NCBI RefSeq assembly: GCF_024166365.1
Contig: NC_064844.1
Span: 1,302,001 to 1,366,000, forward strand
Length of the DNA: 64,000 nt
Direction of reading: 5' to 3'
Source of the DNA: Elephas maximus indicus
Lineage: Eukaryota > Chordata > Mammalia > Proboscidea > Elephantidae
The translations under genes were made by a program, and so were the position numbers. The notes below the pieces were generated by a model. It was given only the letters and a program-made list of their open reading frames with translations. It was not told the DNA's origin and ran no database searches. This document shows positions 12,846-25,900 of the stretch, piece by piece; the stretch's first letter is position 1; each line of letters starts with the position of its first letter.

Positions 12846-13038
12846 CCAAACCCACGGCATCAATTCCGACTCATAGTGACCCTATGGGACAGAGTAGAAC
12901 TGCCCCATGGGGTTTCTGAAGCTGTCATCTTTGTGGAAGCGGACTGCCACATCTTTCTCCTGCAGAGCAGCTGGTGGGTTTGAACCACCAACCTTTCGGT
13001 TGGCAGTCGAGCGCTTAACCGTTGCACCATCAGGGTTC
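12846..13038 (-). mobile_element. Afrotherian tRNA-derived SINE
   Basis: Minus-orientation copy. The tail gactcatagtgaccctatgg is at the left and the tRNA-like head (ggttggcagtcgagcgctta...accatcagggttc) is at the right. It has an internal extension (tcatctttgtggaagcggactgcc) relative to the short form. Confidence 0.9.
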
Positions 13039-13714
13039 TGTACATGTACTTTAAAAAGCCCACTGCCCATTATCCTGGGTTCATATTTTCAACAGGAAGG
13101 AATGGTGCCTTCAGGTTTTTCTTTCTTCCTGGTAAGTTGTAAACATGTTTTATGTGCTTCTGGGTTTTAAAGTTGTAGAAATGTTTCCTTTTGAAATCGT
13201 AACTTCTGACAACTACTAAGGGCACTTTGTTAGGTGTTTTGAATCTTTTTCTTCTGCTTCCTGAACTTGCCCGACTTCGTGTCTTACCAATCTAGACGCC
13301 ATGTTTTAGGCCAAGCGATCTCCCTGCCTGCTCTGCTTTCTATTTCCAGATCCTTCAACTTAGGTTTGTATATATGGTGTCCACACAGTCCCCATTTTGG
13401 CTGACTGGGCTAATTTTAATTGTTCCAGCACATTTATGGTGTGGTTGGACATTGTTTCTAGCTAGAAATATGCTCAACATTTACGGTAGGTTCTGGCTGT
13501 AAGATAAACTAGCTCTTTAACATGTTAGTTACTTAGCATCATGACAATTCAATTGGGATTAATGCTCAAATTCTACCATTATCTTGCCATTGGGATTATT
13601 TGCTTTCAAATAGTTTGGATTAACATTAGTAATCGAAAAAACTGTAAAAATTATAATCATTTAGCAATTAAAACTATTCTTTGTTTTAAGAAACAAAGTT
13701 TTACTAATAGTACT

Positions 13715-14695
13715 TTGAACGTTCAATAAATACTTACTGAATGTTTAATAGAGGCAGACACGGTTTTAGACACTGGGGATTCAGGAGTAAACAAAATGAA
13801 GATTTATGCCCTCATGTAGCTTATATTCCAGTATAGGAAAACAAACTATACAAATAAGTAAAATGACTAAGAAGTCAAACTGTGGTAAGTGCTATGGACA
13901 AAAACAGAGCAGTGGTGGGTGCTGCCATCTGCACAGTGCTGACGAGGTAACAGCTGAGGGAGGCCTGGAAGCCATAAGGGAGCGAGCTGTGTGTGTACCT
14001 GTGGGGCAAGCCCATGAGGCAGAGAGAAGACCAGGTAGACGGGTCTGAGGCAAGTACACACCTGGGCGCTTTGAGAAGTGTGGAGGCCGGGAAGGACAGT
14101 GGTAGATGATGTAGGAGAGGGAGTGTGGAGGCCGGGAAGGACAGTGGTAGACGAGGTAGGAGAGGGAGTGTGGAGGCCGGGAAGGACAGTGGTAGACGAG
14201 GTAGGAGAGGGAGCGTGGAGGCCGGGAAGGACGGTGGTAGACGACGTAGGAGAGGGAGTGGAGGCCGGCTGGTTCATTGTAAAAACTTCAGCCTTTACTC
14301 TGAATGAGCTCCAGGCCACTGGACAGCCCTGAGCAGATGAATGACAGGATCTGACTTGTTTTAAGAACAGCAACCCTGGCTACCTTACGGAGAAGAGGCC
14401 GTAGAGGGCCTGTGGTGGCTGCAGCTTCAGTCTAGGCAGAGATGACAGTGGCTTGCAATGGGGTGTTTGTAACAGCAGAGGTCAGAGGAGGTGGTTTGCT
14501 TTGGATGTTTTGAAGGAAGAGCCTACTGGAGTCGATGAAGGACTGGTGAGGGGATGTAAAAGAATGACAGGGATCAAGGATGACTCCAGGGTTTTTGGCC
14601 TGAGCAACTGGGAGCATGGCACTGCCATGTCCAGAGCTGGGGAGGACTGAAGGAGAAACAAGTTTGGAAGGAAAGATCAGGAACTAAGTTTTGGA
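13715..14695 (+). mobile_element. Ancient mammalian interspersed repeat interrupted by a minisatellite
   Basis: Sequence from caataaatacttactgaatg through ctatggacaaaaacagagca to gatgactccagggtttttgg resembles a long, old, widespread mammalian repeat. I cannot assign its family without a library search. The 45-bp tandem array at 14078-14265 sits inside it. Confidence 0.5.
14078..14265. repeat. Minisatellite, 45-bp unit, about 4.3 copies
   Basis: The unit is gtgtggaggccgggaaggac then agtggtagacgaggtaggagaggga. Because 45 is a multiple of three, it creates a repetitive frame of 15-residue units (VWRPGRTVVDEVGEG) that is not evidence of a gene. Confidence 0.95.
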
Positions 14696-15230
14696 TATAT
14701 GGTATTAGAGCTTTATTAGATTTCTAAGTAGATATGTCAAAACCCATTTGGGAAGGGGTTATCTTTGTTATGTTAATGAGGCAAATCACTGTGGGTGTAT
14801 TTTGAGTCAATCTCTTTTGACATATAAAAGAGATTAAACAAGCAAGCAGAGCAGAGATGGAGGAAGACAGATGCCAAACCATGTGAAGACTGTCGAGGAG
14901 CAGAAGCTCAGAAGAGACAAGGACCTTCCTCCAGAGCTGACAGAGAAAGCCTTCCTTTCAGCCGGCACCCTGAATTCGGACTTCTAGCTTCCTAAACTGT
15001 GAGAGAGGAAACCCTGGTGGCATAGTGGGTAAGTGCTACAGCTGCTACCCAAAGGGCTGGCAGTTCGAATCCACCAGGCGCTCTTTGGAAACTCTGTGGG
15101 GTAGTTCTACTCTGTCCTGTAGGGTCGCTATGAGTCAGAATCGACTCTACGGCACTCGTTTTGGTTCTTTGGAAACTGAGAGAGAATAAATTTCTGTTTG
15201 GTAAAGCCATCCATTTGTGGTATTTCTGTT
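14696..15230 (+). mobile_element. Old interspersed repeat with a SINE inserted at about 15008-15168
   Basis: One of three same-orientation copies of an element ending with tcctaaactgtgagaga...ataaatttctg; the others are at 35330-35655 and 36612-37015. Into its tail is inserted a plus-strand SINE (accctggtggcatagtgggt to tcgactctacggcactcg). The short repeat ctg(tg)agagaga occurs on both sides. Confidence 0.7.
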
Positions 15231-16150
15231 ATAGCAGCACTAGATGACTGGGACAGAATGCGGTGTATGTGCGTGTGCCATGTATGTGTGCACGTGTGCG
15301 CGTGCGTGTATGTGCATGCAGGTGTGTGCACACACAGGCACCAGGTCTGGAATTTAGGTGATAGGTCTTGGCTCAGGGTAGAATTTGTGAGTTGGCAGCA
15401 CATAGTGGCATTTAAAGAAATGAAACCGCAGAGGATCACAGGCAGTGATGACAGTAATAAAGAGGAGAGGTCCAAGGAAGCTTCTTCCCTTAAAAACACA
15501 GGTGCAAAGCTAAAATCATAAACAATTCTAGGGGTCTGGATTTAAAGAGTCCAAATGTAGAGAACCTTCCATACCACGAAAGTTCATCTCAACTGCCTCC
15601 TGCCCAACCTAGCATTTCAAGAAGTCTTGATTTACACGTAAATCTAAGAAACTCCAAGAAGCCTCAGAAAACCCCTTAGGGGTCACCTTGGCCATGGGCC
15701 TCAGAAATAATAAGGAATTTATGTTTCCAATGACATAGCCATTACACATTTTACCTTAAATTTGCTTGGAAGCAAATATCAGTTAATTCATTGAAATGAA
15801 TTAAAAAAAAAAAGTGTAATTAGAAAAGCTTTTTAACGTTCTTCTTGGTGTATGCTGGGGCAATTTGGTGGGACTCTTGAGACGGAATCCATACCACAAA
15901 GGGTGCCAGGTCACATGTTTCAAGAGAAGAAACAATAAAGCCCCTATGTACTATATGTCCAAATTTTATGTTTCTCCCTGAAAAAGAAGTTTTTGGACCG
16001 TCATCCCTCAACAGTGAAAACTAATAAAAAAAAGTATATCTCTATTATAGCCTCAATCAGACAAATATAAAATGCTTCTTGCTAAGTAGGTGATATTAAA
16101 ATGACTGTAAAGATTTAAAAGGATTTAAATCACCACTGGAATCTTACAAC
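15231..16150 (-). other. REL: REL proximal 3' UTR
   Basis: Sequence directly downstream of the REL stop. It is AT-rich near the stop, with a (TG)n tract at about 15260-15330. No strong minus-strand AATAAA was found within the first 1.2 kb, which suggests a longer UTR or a variant signal. The extent is inferred. Confidence 0.5.
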
Positions 16151-16935
16151 TTACATGTGAAAAAATTCATATGCAAACGCGTCACCCAGTTGCTCACTTT
16201 GCATGGTGCTGATACCTGAATACTGGCCACTCTGAACAAAGCCGTGACTGACTGGGTTAGTGCCGTTGGGTGGTCCTGACTCATTCATCGGGCCGTTATC
16301 GGTACAACTGAAGTTTGATCCCTCAAATGCATCTGGCTGTGAGACAAAAGCGGCAGCGCTGGAACTGGCACCTGCTGACACGCTGGACGAGGATATCTGC
16401 CGGAGCTGCCTCAAGTCTCTAGGGTCCAACACCGAATTACAGGTGGGGCTGTCGAGATTCATGCTCATGACAAGTCGCGTGTTATCCGGCTCCCTCAGAC
16501 TCTCAGTACAAGGCCCCATCATACCCACAGGGCAATTAGACAGCAAGCCGGCATCAGAGATACCGTACAAGTCGGCTGTTGGCACTGACGACGCTTCCAC
16601 GGGGCCGATGTTGTTAGGGCTGCTGTAAATGCAAGCGCCCGAGGCACTTAAATCACCGGCGACAGGAATTTCCAGTAATGGTGGGATAGCTTGTGAGTTA
16701 GAGGGAAGTGTTCCTGCTGAAAAACTATTCGGTGGATTTGTACTGACTGACTGTGAGCTGAGGCGAGCCCCAGACGACCAGCCTGAAGAAGGCGTGTGCA
16801 TCAGGGAGGACATGGCTGAGCCGTGATGTGGCAACGCCCGTGAGACGGACACGGGAGGGGGATAGTAAGGTTCTGTTTGACTCGAGGGCCGGGGCGTCTC
16901 TGTTGCAGCTGCGCCATGAGGAAACAAGTTCGGCT
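16151..16935 (-). CDS. REL: REL coding exon 10 (C-terminal transactivation domain and stop)
   Basis: The 785-nt terminal coding exon supplies residues 332-592. It starts [20 protein letters not shown] and ends with the sequence AYEFFHM and a stop. The acceptor is CCCACAG|AGCC. It carries the Ser/Thr/Pro-rich transactivation region, with recognisable blocks such as [47 protein letters not shown] and [15 protein letters not shown]. It diverges more from human than the RHD does, as is usual for this family. Another open frame of 122 codons runs antisense through the exon and is not supported as a gene. Confidence 0.97.
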
Positions 16936-19900
16936 CTGTGGGGGAAAAACACGTACTTTTACAAAACTAAAAGAAACGAAATCATAAAAACCATAATAGC
17001 CAAAATCATTTCATACTCTTCACTTTTAAGAGAAAATGGAGGGATGGAAGAAACACTCATTAGGGTTGATTTAGAAATTCACGTAACTTTTTTATATTAA
17101 GATACAACCCTAAGGTACTATAAAGATCCCCAGTCAGAAAAAAAAGAAGGATTCTGTATTCATTTACATATTATATGAATGTCGAACATACTAAGCCAGG
17201 AAAAAGCACTGATTTAAAAATGTAAGGAAAAAAAAAAAGGATTTTTGAACGAATCCTTGGTTGGGTCACCTAAACCGGGGTTGGCAACTGTTTTCTGCAA
17301 TGGCCAGAGAGTAAATGTTTCAGGCCTTGTGGGCTATATGGTCTCTGTTCCAAGTACTCAACTCCACTGCTGCTGTGCACAAAAGCAGCCAGAGACAATA
17401 TGTCATCAGGAAGCCGGCTGTGCGCCAGGAAAACGTTATTCATAGAAATAGGTGGCCGGCCAGATCTAAACAATTTTTTCCATGACACGCTGAAATTAAT
17501 AAAATTACCATCATATGACGGAATATAATTTCTCAAACAATAAATCCCAAGGACATCGTCGGTTTCCAATGGGACCTTTGGAAATCAACCTCAATTCATT
17601 CTGAAAGAACGAAAAAACTGTAGGATGGAAAATATCAAAGCGGCAGTTATCCCTTCCTATAAATGGAATGCCAATATATTGTGCAAAACACTGTCTTTCC
17701 GATCACAAAGAATAGTCTACTGGGGGAAACACACCTTTTTTGATGAATCGTCCTTCTGCGGCTGATCCTAGGGGGCCAGGTCTCGGTCTTTCGGAAAAAT
17801 TAACTCCTATGATAAAATTTTACATCATAAGAGGTAACTTGAAAAACAACATTATCAGTTCAAATTAAACAAACAAACAAACAAACAACAGAATAAAGCA
17901 TACAAACCAAAATCTACTTAAACACAAATCGATCTACAGTGTTCTTACCACAGTCCTGCCATAGCTTCTGGAAAAGCAGAGTTGTCTTTTGTTTCTTTGC
18001 TTTATTGCCATAAGTATCTGTTTGGAAAGCAACACGGAAAGCATGTGAATCACCTCAGGATTAAGGTTCCTCTCCGTTAACAAATTCATGGGTGCTTTAT
18101 TCATAAATGGAGCCCTGGTGGCGCAGCGGTTAAAAGGTCAGCAGTTTGAATTCACCAGCTGCTGCCTGGAAACCTTACGGGGCAGTCCTACTCTGTCCTA
18201 CGGGGTCGCTATGAGTCGGAATCGACTCGACGGCAATGGGTTTGGTTTTGGTTGGTTTTATTCATAAACAGCAAATGCCTTAAATGAACATAATACAGAT
18301 TTTATAATGTTTGTAGACTATGTCCCAAATCAGTAGTACGAGATATTTTTCTCTTGGTGAAAAAAAAAGGCTAAAGTATCTACCTTGTTTTCTTACAACC
18401 CCTGAGTCACTAACATCAACTAATACAGTCAGGTCAGATAAGACAGGGACCAGAAAGGGACCACCCTCTGCATGGCAAGTCTCCCAACCATAAAAAGGGC
18501 ACAATATGGGCCCAAATAGACCCTTAAAAATAGAAATTTTGATAAACATTTTAGATACTTTAAACTTATTCCAGATTAGTCGAATCTCTTTCCTAAGAAA
18601 GGGGGCAAAGGACGTAAGGTCAGCCAGCCAGTCAAACACCGACTGAAAGCCTCCAGGAAAAGAAAAATTATGGATGATCATAACAGTATTCAAACGTATC
18701 TTACAAGAAAAGTTATTAGCAGGACCAATTTCTAAAACATATACAAAACCTTGCCACCAAAAAGTCCTACCTTTTTCATCTGGCAGGTATCGAAAGTCCA
18801 TAGACTCACTAACTTCCTGGTCAGAAGGCCGCCGCAGCTGCATCTTCACTGTTACTGGCTCCGTTATAGCTTTGCAATATGGCGGAGTCTTGAAAACAAT
18901 GGCCACTTGGCGGTGCACATCAGCTTGTGAAAAGATCCCTTTTGCTTCCCAGTCGTTCAACACAAAACGAACTTCTATGTCATCTAGCGGATGAGAAGCC
19001 ACAGAAATACCAACAGTGGGAAATCAAAATAAAAGGCATCTATTAATTTTTTTTATTAACCTAAAACACATTTTGAATTCAATGAAGCAGAACGCATACA
19101 TACCTTTCTGCACTTTGTCGCAGAGTAGAAATATCTCATCCCCTCCTCTGACACTTCCGCAGTTCTTGTTCACACGACAGATCCTTAATTCTGCTGTATT
19201 AGGAGCACCTGAGTATAAAGGGTTTTTTTAAAATGGGTTTCTACCTTAGTGATATATTTTATCACTTTTTAGGTGAAGAATTTTAGGAAAACGATTTGCA
19301 GAATACACTAAAAAAATGTAGTATATAGATAAGGACACTAAACACAGTAAGTATCCACGTCTGTCCCCTTCCATTCTAACTCCATTGCCTTCCCTGGTTT
19401 TAAGCCTGTGACTTCATTTCTAGGCAATAACATGTCCTCTAATTAAACCTCCCTGCTTCTAGATTCGGATTCTTCCAACCCATCCTACACACTGTCACTG
19501 GATTAATCTTCTTAAATCACGGCCATATCAGTAAGGGAATACAACTTCCATGCTTCCTATTATCTGACCAGTAAGATTCCAACAGCTCTCCCTGGCATTC
19601 GAGGCTCTCCATGAGGAAGGTGCTCTGATCTGCTTTTACGGCCTTATGCCCCACGGTCCTTCTACATATAAGACTGGCACAGTCATGCAACACTAGTGAG
19701 GTATACACAAGTGTGTGTACACACACGCACACACACACGTCTTTTGGAGGGCAATTTCATGGTCTTTTAAAACTCAGATATAGCCAAAAAGCAGAAAGAA
19801 CCCAAGTATTCATCAACAGATGGATAAAATGTGCTATAATACAACAGAGTATTACTCAGCTGAAAAAAGGAACGAAATTCTAATACGTGCTACGGCATGA

Positions 19901-22900
19901 AGTATCGTGAAAACACCACGCTGAGTGACGTCAGTCAGTCACAAAACGACAACTAACTAAGATTCCCCTGAAATGAAACACCTGGAATAGGCAAATTCCC
20001 AGAGACAGAAAGCAGAAAGTTTCAGAAAGAGATAGTGGTGACAGTTGTACAACATTGTGAATGCAATTCATGTCACTGAATTACACACTTAAAAATGGCT
20101 CAAATGGCAAATTTTATGTTACATTTGTTTTACCACCATAAAATAAGAAAAAACAAAACCCCACGAACTAGTCATACACTTTGACCTAGCAATCCAGCAT
20201 TTGCCAGCATTTCCACTTGTAGAAATTTCCTCTAAAAAATATTTGCATGAGACCCTGTAATAGAGTAATAATTTAATAAAATTATGATATACAATGAAAT
20301 ATATTGGCTACTGAAAAGAATACCAGTAAGAGGAAAAAAAAGTTTATAAAAAGGTCAGTGATGACTTTTTAAAAAGTTGCCAAAAACATACCGTGTAAAT
20401 GATGATGATGGTGTATGTGAACATAAATGAAGAACAAACTGATGAACTATACACCTGAGAATAGTGATTATCTTTGGAGAATGAGATGATAGGAGATTTG
20501 CCCTCTGTTAAATATTTCTATAACGTCTGAATTTTTCCTACAATAAACACGTTCTTTTTTTTAATTACCAAAATACTTCTTAAAAACTAAACTACAAAAC
20601 ACAAACAACAAACCACGGCTACCAACAAAGCAGACAGTGAAGCACTCACGATTGTCATAAATTGGGTTTGAGACGACAGGAGTCAGGGCAGTTGTCAAAT
20701 CGCCGTGTTCGTCGGGGAGGAAAACCTGAAAACACAGCCTCACCACGTTGAGGTCACAGTCTTCAATATCAAGCAGCTGTTGTTCAGGGACTGGATAATT
20801 AAAAAAAAAAAAAAAAGATTAAGAATGTAGAATAATCATATAGAACTAAGATCCCCCTAGGCCCCCCTCCCTGCCCACTGTATCCAAGAATCTTGAGAAA
20901 TCTTCCAATTTGTACCAACAACACAAAACCGGTACAAAATCCCAAGGGTGCCAGTGATCACCACCATCAAACGGCCGCTGTCTGACAGCATTCATGAAGT
21001 CACGGCCACGCTCAGGAAGTGACTATCCAGGCATCTGAGATTAGAGCAGAACCCACTGACATTCACAGCAAATCAGGTTTCAGGAAAGTGGCTGCAGGCC
21101 ACACACAACGGACAACTGGCATTCATCACCAATACCAGCTCTGTGCGTTTGCTCCCGTCACTATGCTGGGGGCGACGTGTCAGTTACCCCTCACCCTGTA
21201 CAAGAATTATCATCATCCTCATTTTACAGACGAGGGACTGATTTTAAAGAGGTTAAGTTACTAGTCCCAAGGTTTACAGCTAAAAAGCAGAGACTCAAAC
21301 AGAGGTCACTGAATTCAGAGTCTGTGCTCTGAAGACCTGAACTCTACAGGGCAATTTATGTTACGTTATGCAAAAAACTGACATAAACAGGCACCGCTAC
21401 TAAAATTCAGATCAGCATTTTAGGAATGAAACACCAAGAACGTACTAGAGAACATGCTAGATGATGTAAGGTAGGGAGTTTCCATAAGAAATTTCATATG
21501 CAAATCAAGTTAAAAAAAAAAAAAACCCATAGCAGGAAAATTCTGCAGTTCTGAAGAAATACAAAAACTTGTTCTTCATGACAGAATATAGTGTAGTGAG
21601 TTTGTTAAGTTGGTATTTGAAAAGAAACCCAGTTCCAAAGGAAACTATATTATTGCCTTTTCCAAAAAATATCATAAACTATAACAATAAATTGTAACTA
21701 ATCACCGTATTTTTAAAAACTGAAACGTACATATTAAATTATACAAAAATTTTCATTATAAAAAGTATTAAAACTTGAAATATTAAATTTGAAAATACAT
21801 GTTAAAACCCAAATTCCCCGGTCTTAAAAGCAATAACTAGTAAAAATGACAATGTATTTTGGATTTTTTTCTTTAAATTATATTCACACAGTCTCAGTAG
21901 CTACGCCAGCATTTAAAATCACACCAGTGTCTGCACTCTGAGGCCCAGCATCTGAAAGCCTCTACAAGAACACAGCTGCAGGACTAAAAGGTCAGAAGGT
22001 TCTGACGCCAACTCCCGCACCCTGCAGCACTCTACTGGCACGGTTATGCGCAGCCACGACAGGTCGGCCTCTTCAAAGTCAATTCCCCCCACCCCAACAG
22101 CTGATTTTGCAGAAGCAGATTGCCAGGCCTTTCTCTCGAGGTGCCTCTGGGTGGACTCGAACCTCTAACCTATCGGTTAGCAGTCTGCTGCATTAACTAC
22201 TTGTACCCCCCAGGGACTCTTCAAAATCAACTTTGCAGTATTATAAAAATGCAGGCTCCAGGCTATTAACATCTCTCAACTACAAAGGTGATTTACCAAT
22301 AGACCAAAAAAAACAGTTAGCTAGGTGCTCCTAAGAATAAGTTTAAAAACAAATCTATATGAATGGACACACAAATTGTGGTACAGTCGTACAATGGAAT
22401 AATAGCGATAAAAGGAACAAAGTATGTGTCTTGGCCATCTGGTGCTGCTATAACAGAACTACGACAAACGGATGGCTCCAACAAAGAGAAACTTATTCTC
22501 TTACTGTCTAGTAGGCTACAAGTCGAAATTTAGGGTGTCAGCTCCAGGGAAAGGCTTTCTCTGTCAGCTCTGGAGGAAGGTCCAAGTCATCAATCTTCCC
22601 CGGGACTAGGAGCTTCTCTACGCAGGAACCTAGGGTCCAAAGGACGCGCTCTGCTCCTGGTGCTGCTTTCTGGGTGGTTATGAGGTCCCCATGTCTCTCT
22701 GTTCACTTCTCTCTTTATATCTCAAAAGGGATTGGCTTAAGACCCCAACTAATCTGTAGATCTCATCAATAAAACTGCCGCTGATCTATTTTATTACATC
22801 ACAGAGATAGGATTTACAACACACAGGGAAATCACATCAGATGACAAAATGGTGGACAATCACACAAGACTGGGAATCATGACCCAGCCAAGTAGACAGA

Positions 22901-25900
22901 TATTTTGGGGACACAATTCAATCCAGGACACTATGGGTACACATCAACATGGAGATGGCTCAAAAACATTATTCTGAGCAAAAGAAGCTGGATATTAGAC
23001 TAAAGGGTTCCATTTATCAGAAATTCTAGAAAAAATCAATCTATAGCAACAGAAAACAGATCAGTGGTTGACTGGGGCCAGAGGTGGGGGAGGAACATAG
23101 CTGGGAAGAGGCAAAGACATTTCTGGAAGTGACAGAAATGCTCCGCATGCTGGTTGTGGTGGCAGTTAAATGAGAGTATACGTTTGGGTGCATCTTACTG
23201 TATGTAAATTACACCTAAACGAAAGTTCATTTAGGAGCTTTTAAAATAGTACATAAAAGGAAAATAAATAAACTAGTTAGTAAACCAAAGTACAAAAACA
23301 TTTAGCCACACAATCTTTCCATCAAACAGGAGAAATTCTAGTTGCTTCTCCAAAAATCACTTTTTATGGGATTTTTCAATGTGTGGGAACACAGTCAGCA
23401 CGCATCAGGACGACTTAAATCTCTAGACGACTGGGTCAAAGCCGCTGAGAGGCACACCCTGACTGCCCCGTCTTTAGCCCAGTGCAGGATCCAGAGTAAG
23501 CTGTGCTCCGTCGTTGAAGGTCCAGCACAAAAGCTTCTTCTCTTCTAACCTGTGTCCCTGAGACGCAAGGATTATCGATCGCACCTTTAAATCAGTGTGG
23601 CACTTGACCTGTAGCTCTCTTAGTTTTTATCTTACATGGTAATCACTCATACATGCCCATTCTACCTTACTGGGCTAAGTTAAAAGTTTCATGAAGGCAG
23701 AATGGGTGTTTTCTTGTATGTCTGCTGAGCATGGAACAGAGTGGCCTACATATAACGGTTCATCATTCAACATTTCTTCTATTAGTCAGTGAGTAAAGGA
23801 TTAATTAGACAAACGCCTGTCGAACAATCAAACATGTAGACATTTTTATAAATTGCTGAAGAAAACTGTAAAGTGAAAATTAACAAAAGGAAGTTTTGAA
23901 TTGACAATGGCAGACTACGTATGCAATTGGGACCAGCTCTACCGTGAGAACTAAAAGGGTGTACAAAATATGAAACAAATTTTCTCAAAGGCATTAGAGC
24001 GCTAAGGAGGTGATGTAAAATCACAGGGCCAGGATCTGAGAGAAGGAAACTCAGAGAGGTAAGTTCAGAATACACCTGTGGCCACCGAGTCAATTTTGAC
24101 TCACAGCCACCCTACAGGACAGCCACCCTACAGGACAGCCACCCTACAGGACAGAGCAGAACTGCCCCACAGGTTTCCAAGGAGTGGCTGCTGACCTTTT
24201 TAGTTAGCAGCTGAGCGCTTAACCACTGTACCACCAGGGTCCCCAATGGTTAAAAAACTAACTTGTCAGCAATGAAGAAAGGGTAAGGAAATCCACAAGA
24301 GCCTTTTTGTTTGTTTGTTTTTTAAGCTCAGGCTATTATGAGGAAAGGCTCTTATTTTCTTGTATTAAGCCAGACTCCAGAGATGAGAATCTGTGTTAGA
24401 GGCTACTTGTCTACCATGTAATATAATTCCCCCAAACTAAACTGCAAAACAACGCGCTTTCACAACCAACCAATGCCCTCTGCACATGGAGAGAGAGTAA
24501 AGTGCCTAACGAAGCTAAACTATAAATTCTTTAATGTCAAAATAAGTTGTATTGCACACAATTTAACAGTGTTTAAATATCCTATGGGTTTAATCACGGT
24601 ACGATACTGGAATTTCAAATATGTTATTATTTAAATAGACAGCTGCTGTTGTTGTCAGGTTCTGACTGACAGTGATCCTATAGGACAGAGTAGAACTGCT
24701 GCACAGTGTTTCCAAGGAGCGGCTGGTGGATTCAAACTGCCAATCTTTTGGTTAGCGTCTGAGCTCTTAACCACTACGCCACCAGGGCTCCAATACATAG
24801 CTAAGAAATGATAAGTAATTTTTAATTTTTTTTCTACTTTTGCACTAAGAATCCTCTATGAAATCATCTGCCACTGTTTTGTTCTAGCTAAGTGGATATT
24901 GTTAAAATTTGATATTGGAGCCCTTAATTACATTCCTCAGCCCATTCAGACTTCGACAGATATTAGACAATTTGGACATTACTTTACCTGAAGCCTCAAG
25001 TTTGCAACTATTAGATTATTGTATATGACCATTTGCAAGAGACAGTTTCTATTTTAAAGAACTAATGGCAGGAAAGGTAAGATGAAGACTGGCCTTCATA
25101 CACCAGGATGATGTGGGACACTAAATAATCCTATGCAAAGTAAGAATAATTTTTAAAATTCCTTGAACTTTGACATGGTATTTGACCTTAAGAGAGTTCA
25201 TGATGAAGCAGTATCTGTCTACAGGCCGAATTTGCAGACCCTATCTGCTAAATGGAAACCCTGGTGGCGTAGTGGTTAAGTGCTATGGCTGCTAACCAAA
25301 GGGTCAGCAGTTCGAATCCGCCAGGCGCTCCTTGGAAACTCTATGGGGCAGTTCTACTCTGTCCTATAGGGTCGCTATGAGCCGGAATCGACTCGACGGC
25401 ACTGGGTTTGGTTTACTGGTTTTTATCTGCTAAACGTATCCAACTCCGCTCCTTCTACGTATCCCACATCTATAACACAGAAACAAAGCCAGCTAGTCTC
25501 TTGCTAATTCTTAACCAGTTGACCTTCCTATGTTAAGCAGACACCCACAAGAAACTGTCAATTCAGCTCTGACACATTCCTGTACAAACGGGAGAATTTA
25601 CACTCGTATATCCTGAAAATAACATCAAAGACCAAAGAGAGACGGTAATTTTATGAGTTCATGTTATTTTAACCAGTTTTTAGTGTTTTGAGGGCTTTTT
25701 TGGAGGGTAGACTTTATTTGCTTTGTTTAGTATTAGAAATGCACATTTTTAGGTTGTATTTCAATATTCTAGGAAAATAATAAAACGCACAGGATAATCA
25801 TTATTTCTATTACAAAAACGGCATCAGAACACAGAATCTGGCCTACTCTGAAGACACTTAAACTTTATTAGCTGCCCCCGACTACAGGCCCCTGCCCCTC

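Larger units (their letters stand above)
10721..13714. other. Intergenic or REL 3' flank: old repeats and small duplications
   Basis: Includes a roughly 40-bp duplication at 10850-10925 (gcggttat[a/g]tgggtgctcgcct), a MIR-like tract at 11460-11530, a 22-bp tandem repeat at 11693-11785, and a purine-rich old repeat at 11880-12700 whose minus-strand ORFs (up to 143 codons) have no recognisable domains. A SINE lies at 12846-13038. Confidence 0.5.

Noticed and set aside
16260..16628. 122-codon plus-strand frame opposite REL exon 10
   Set aside because: Antisense shadow of a constrained coding exon.
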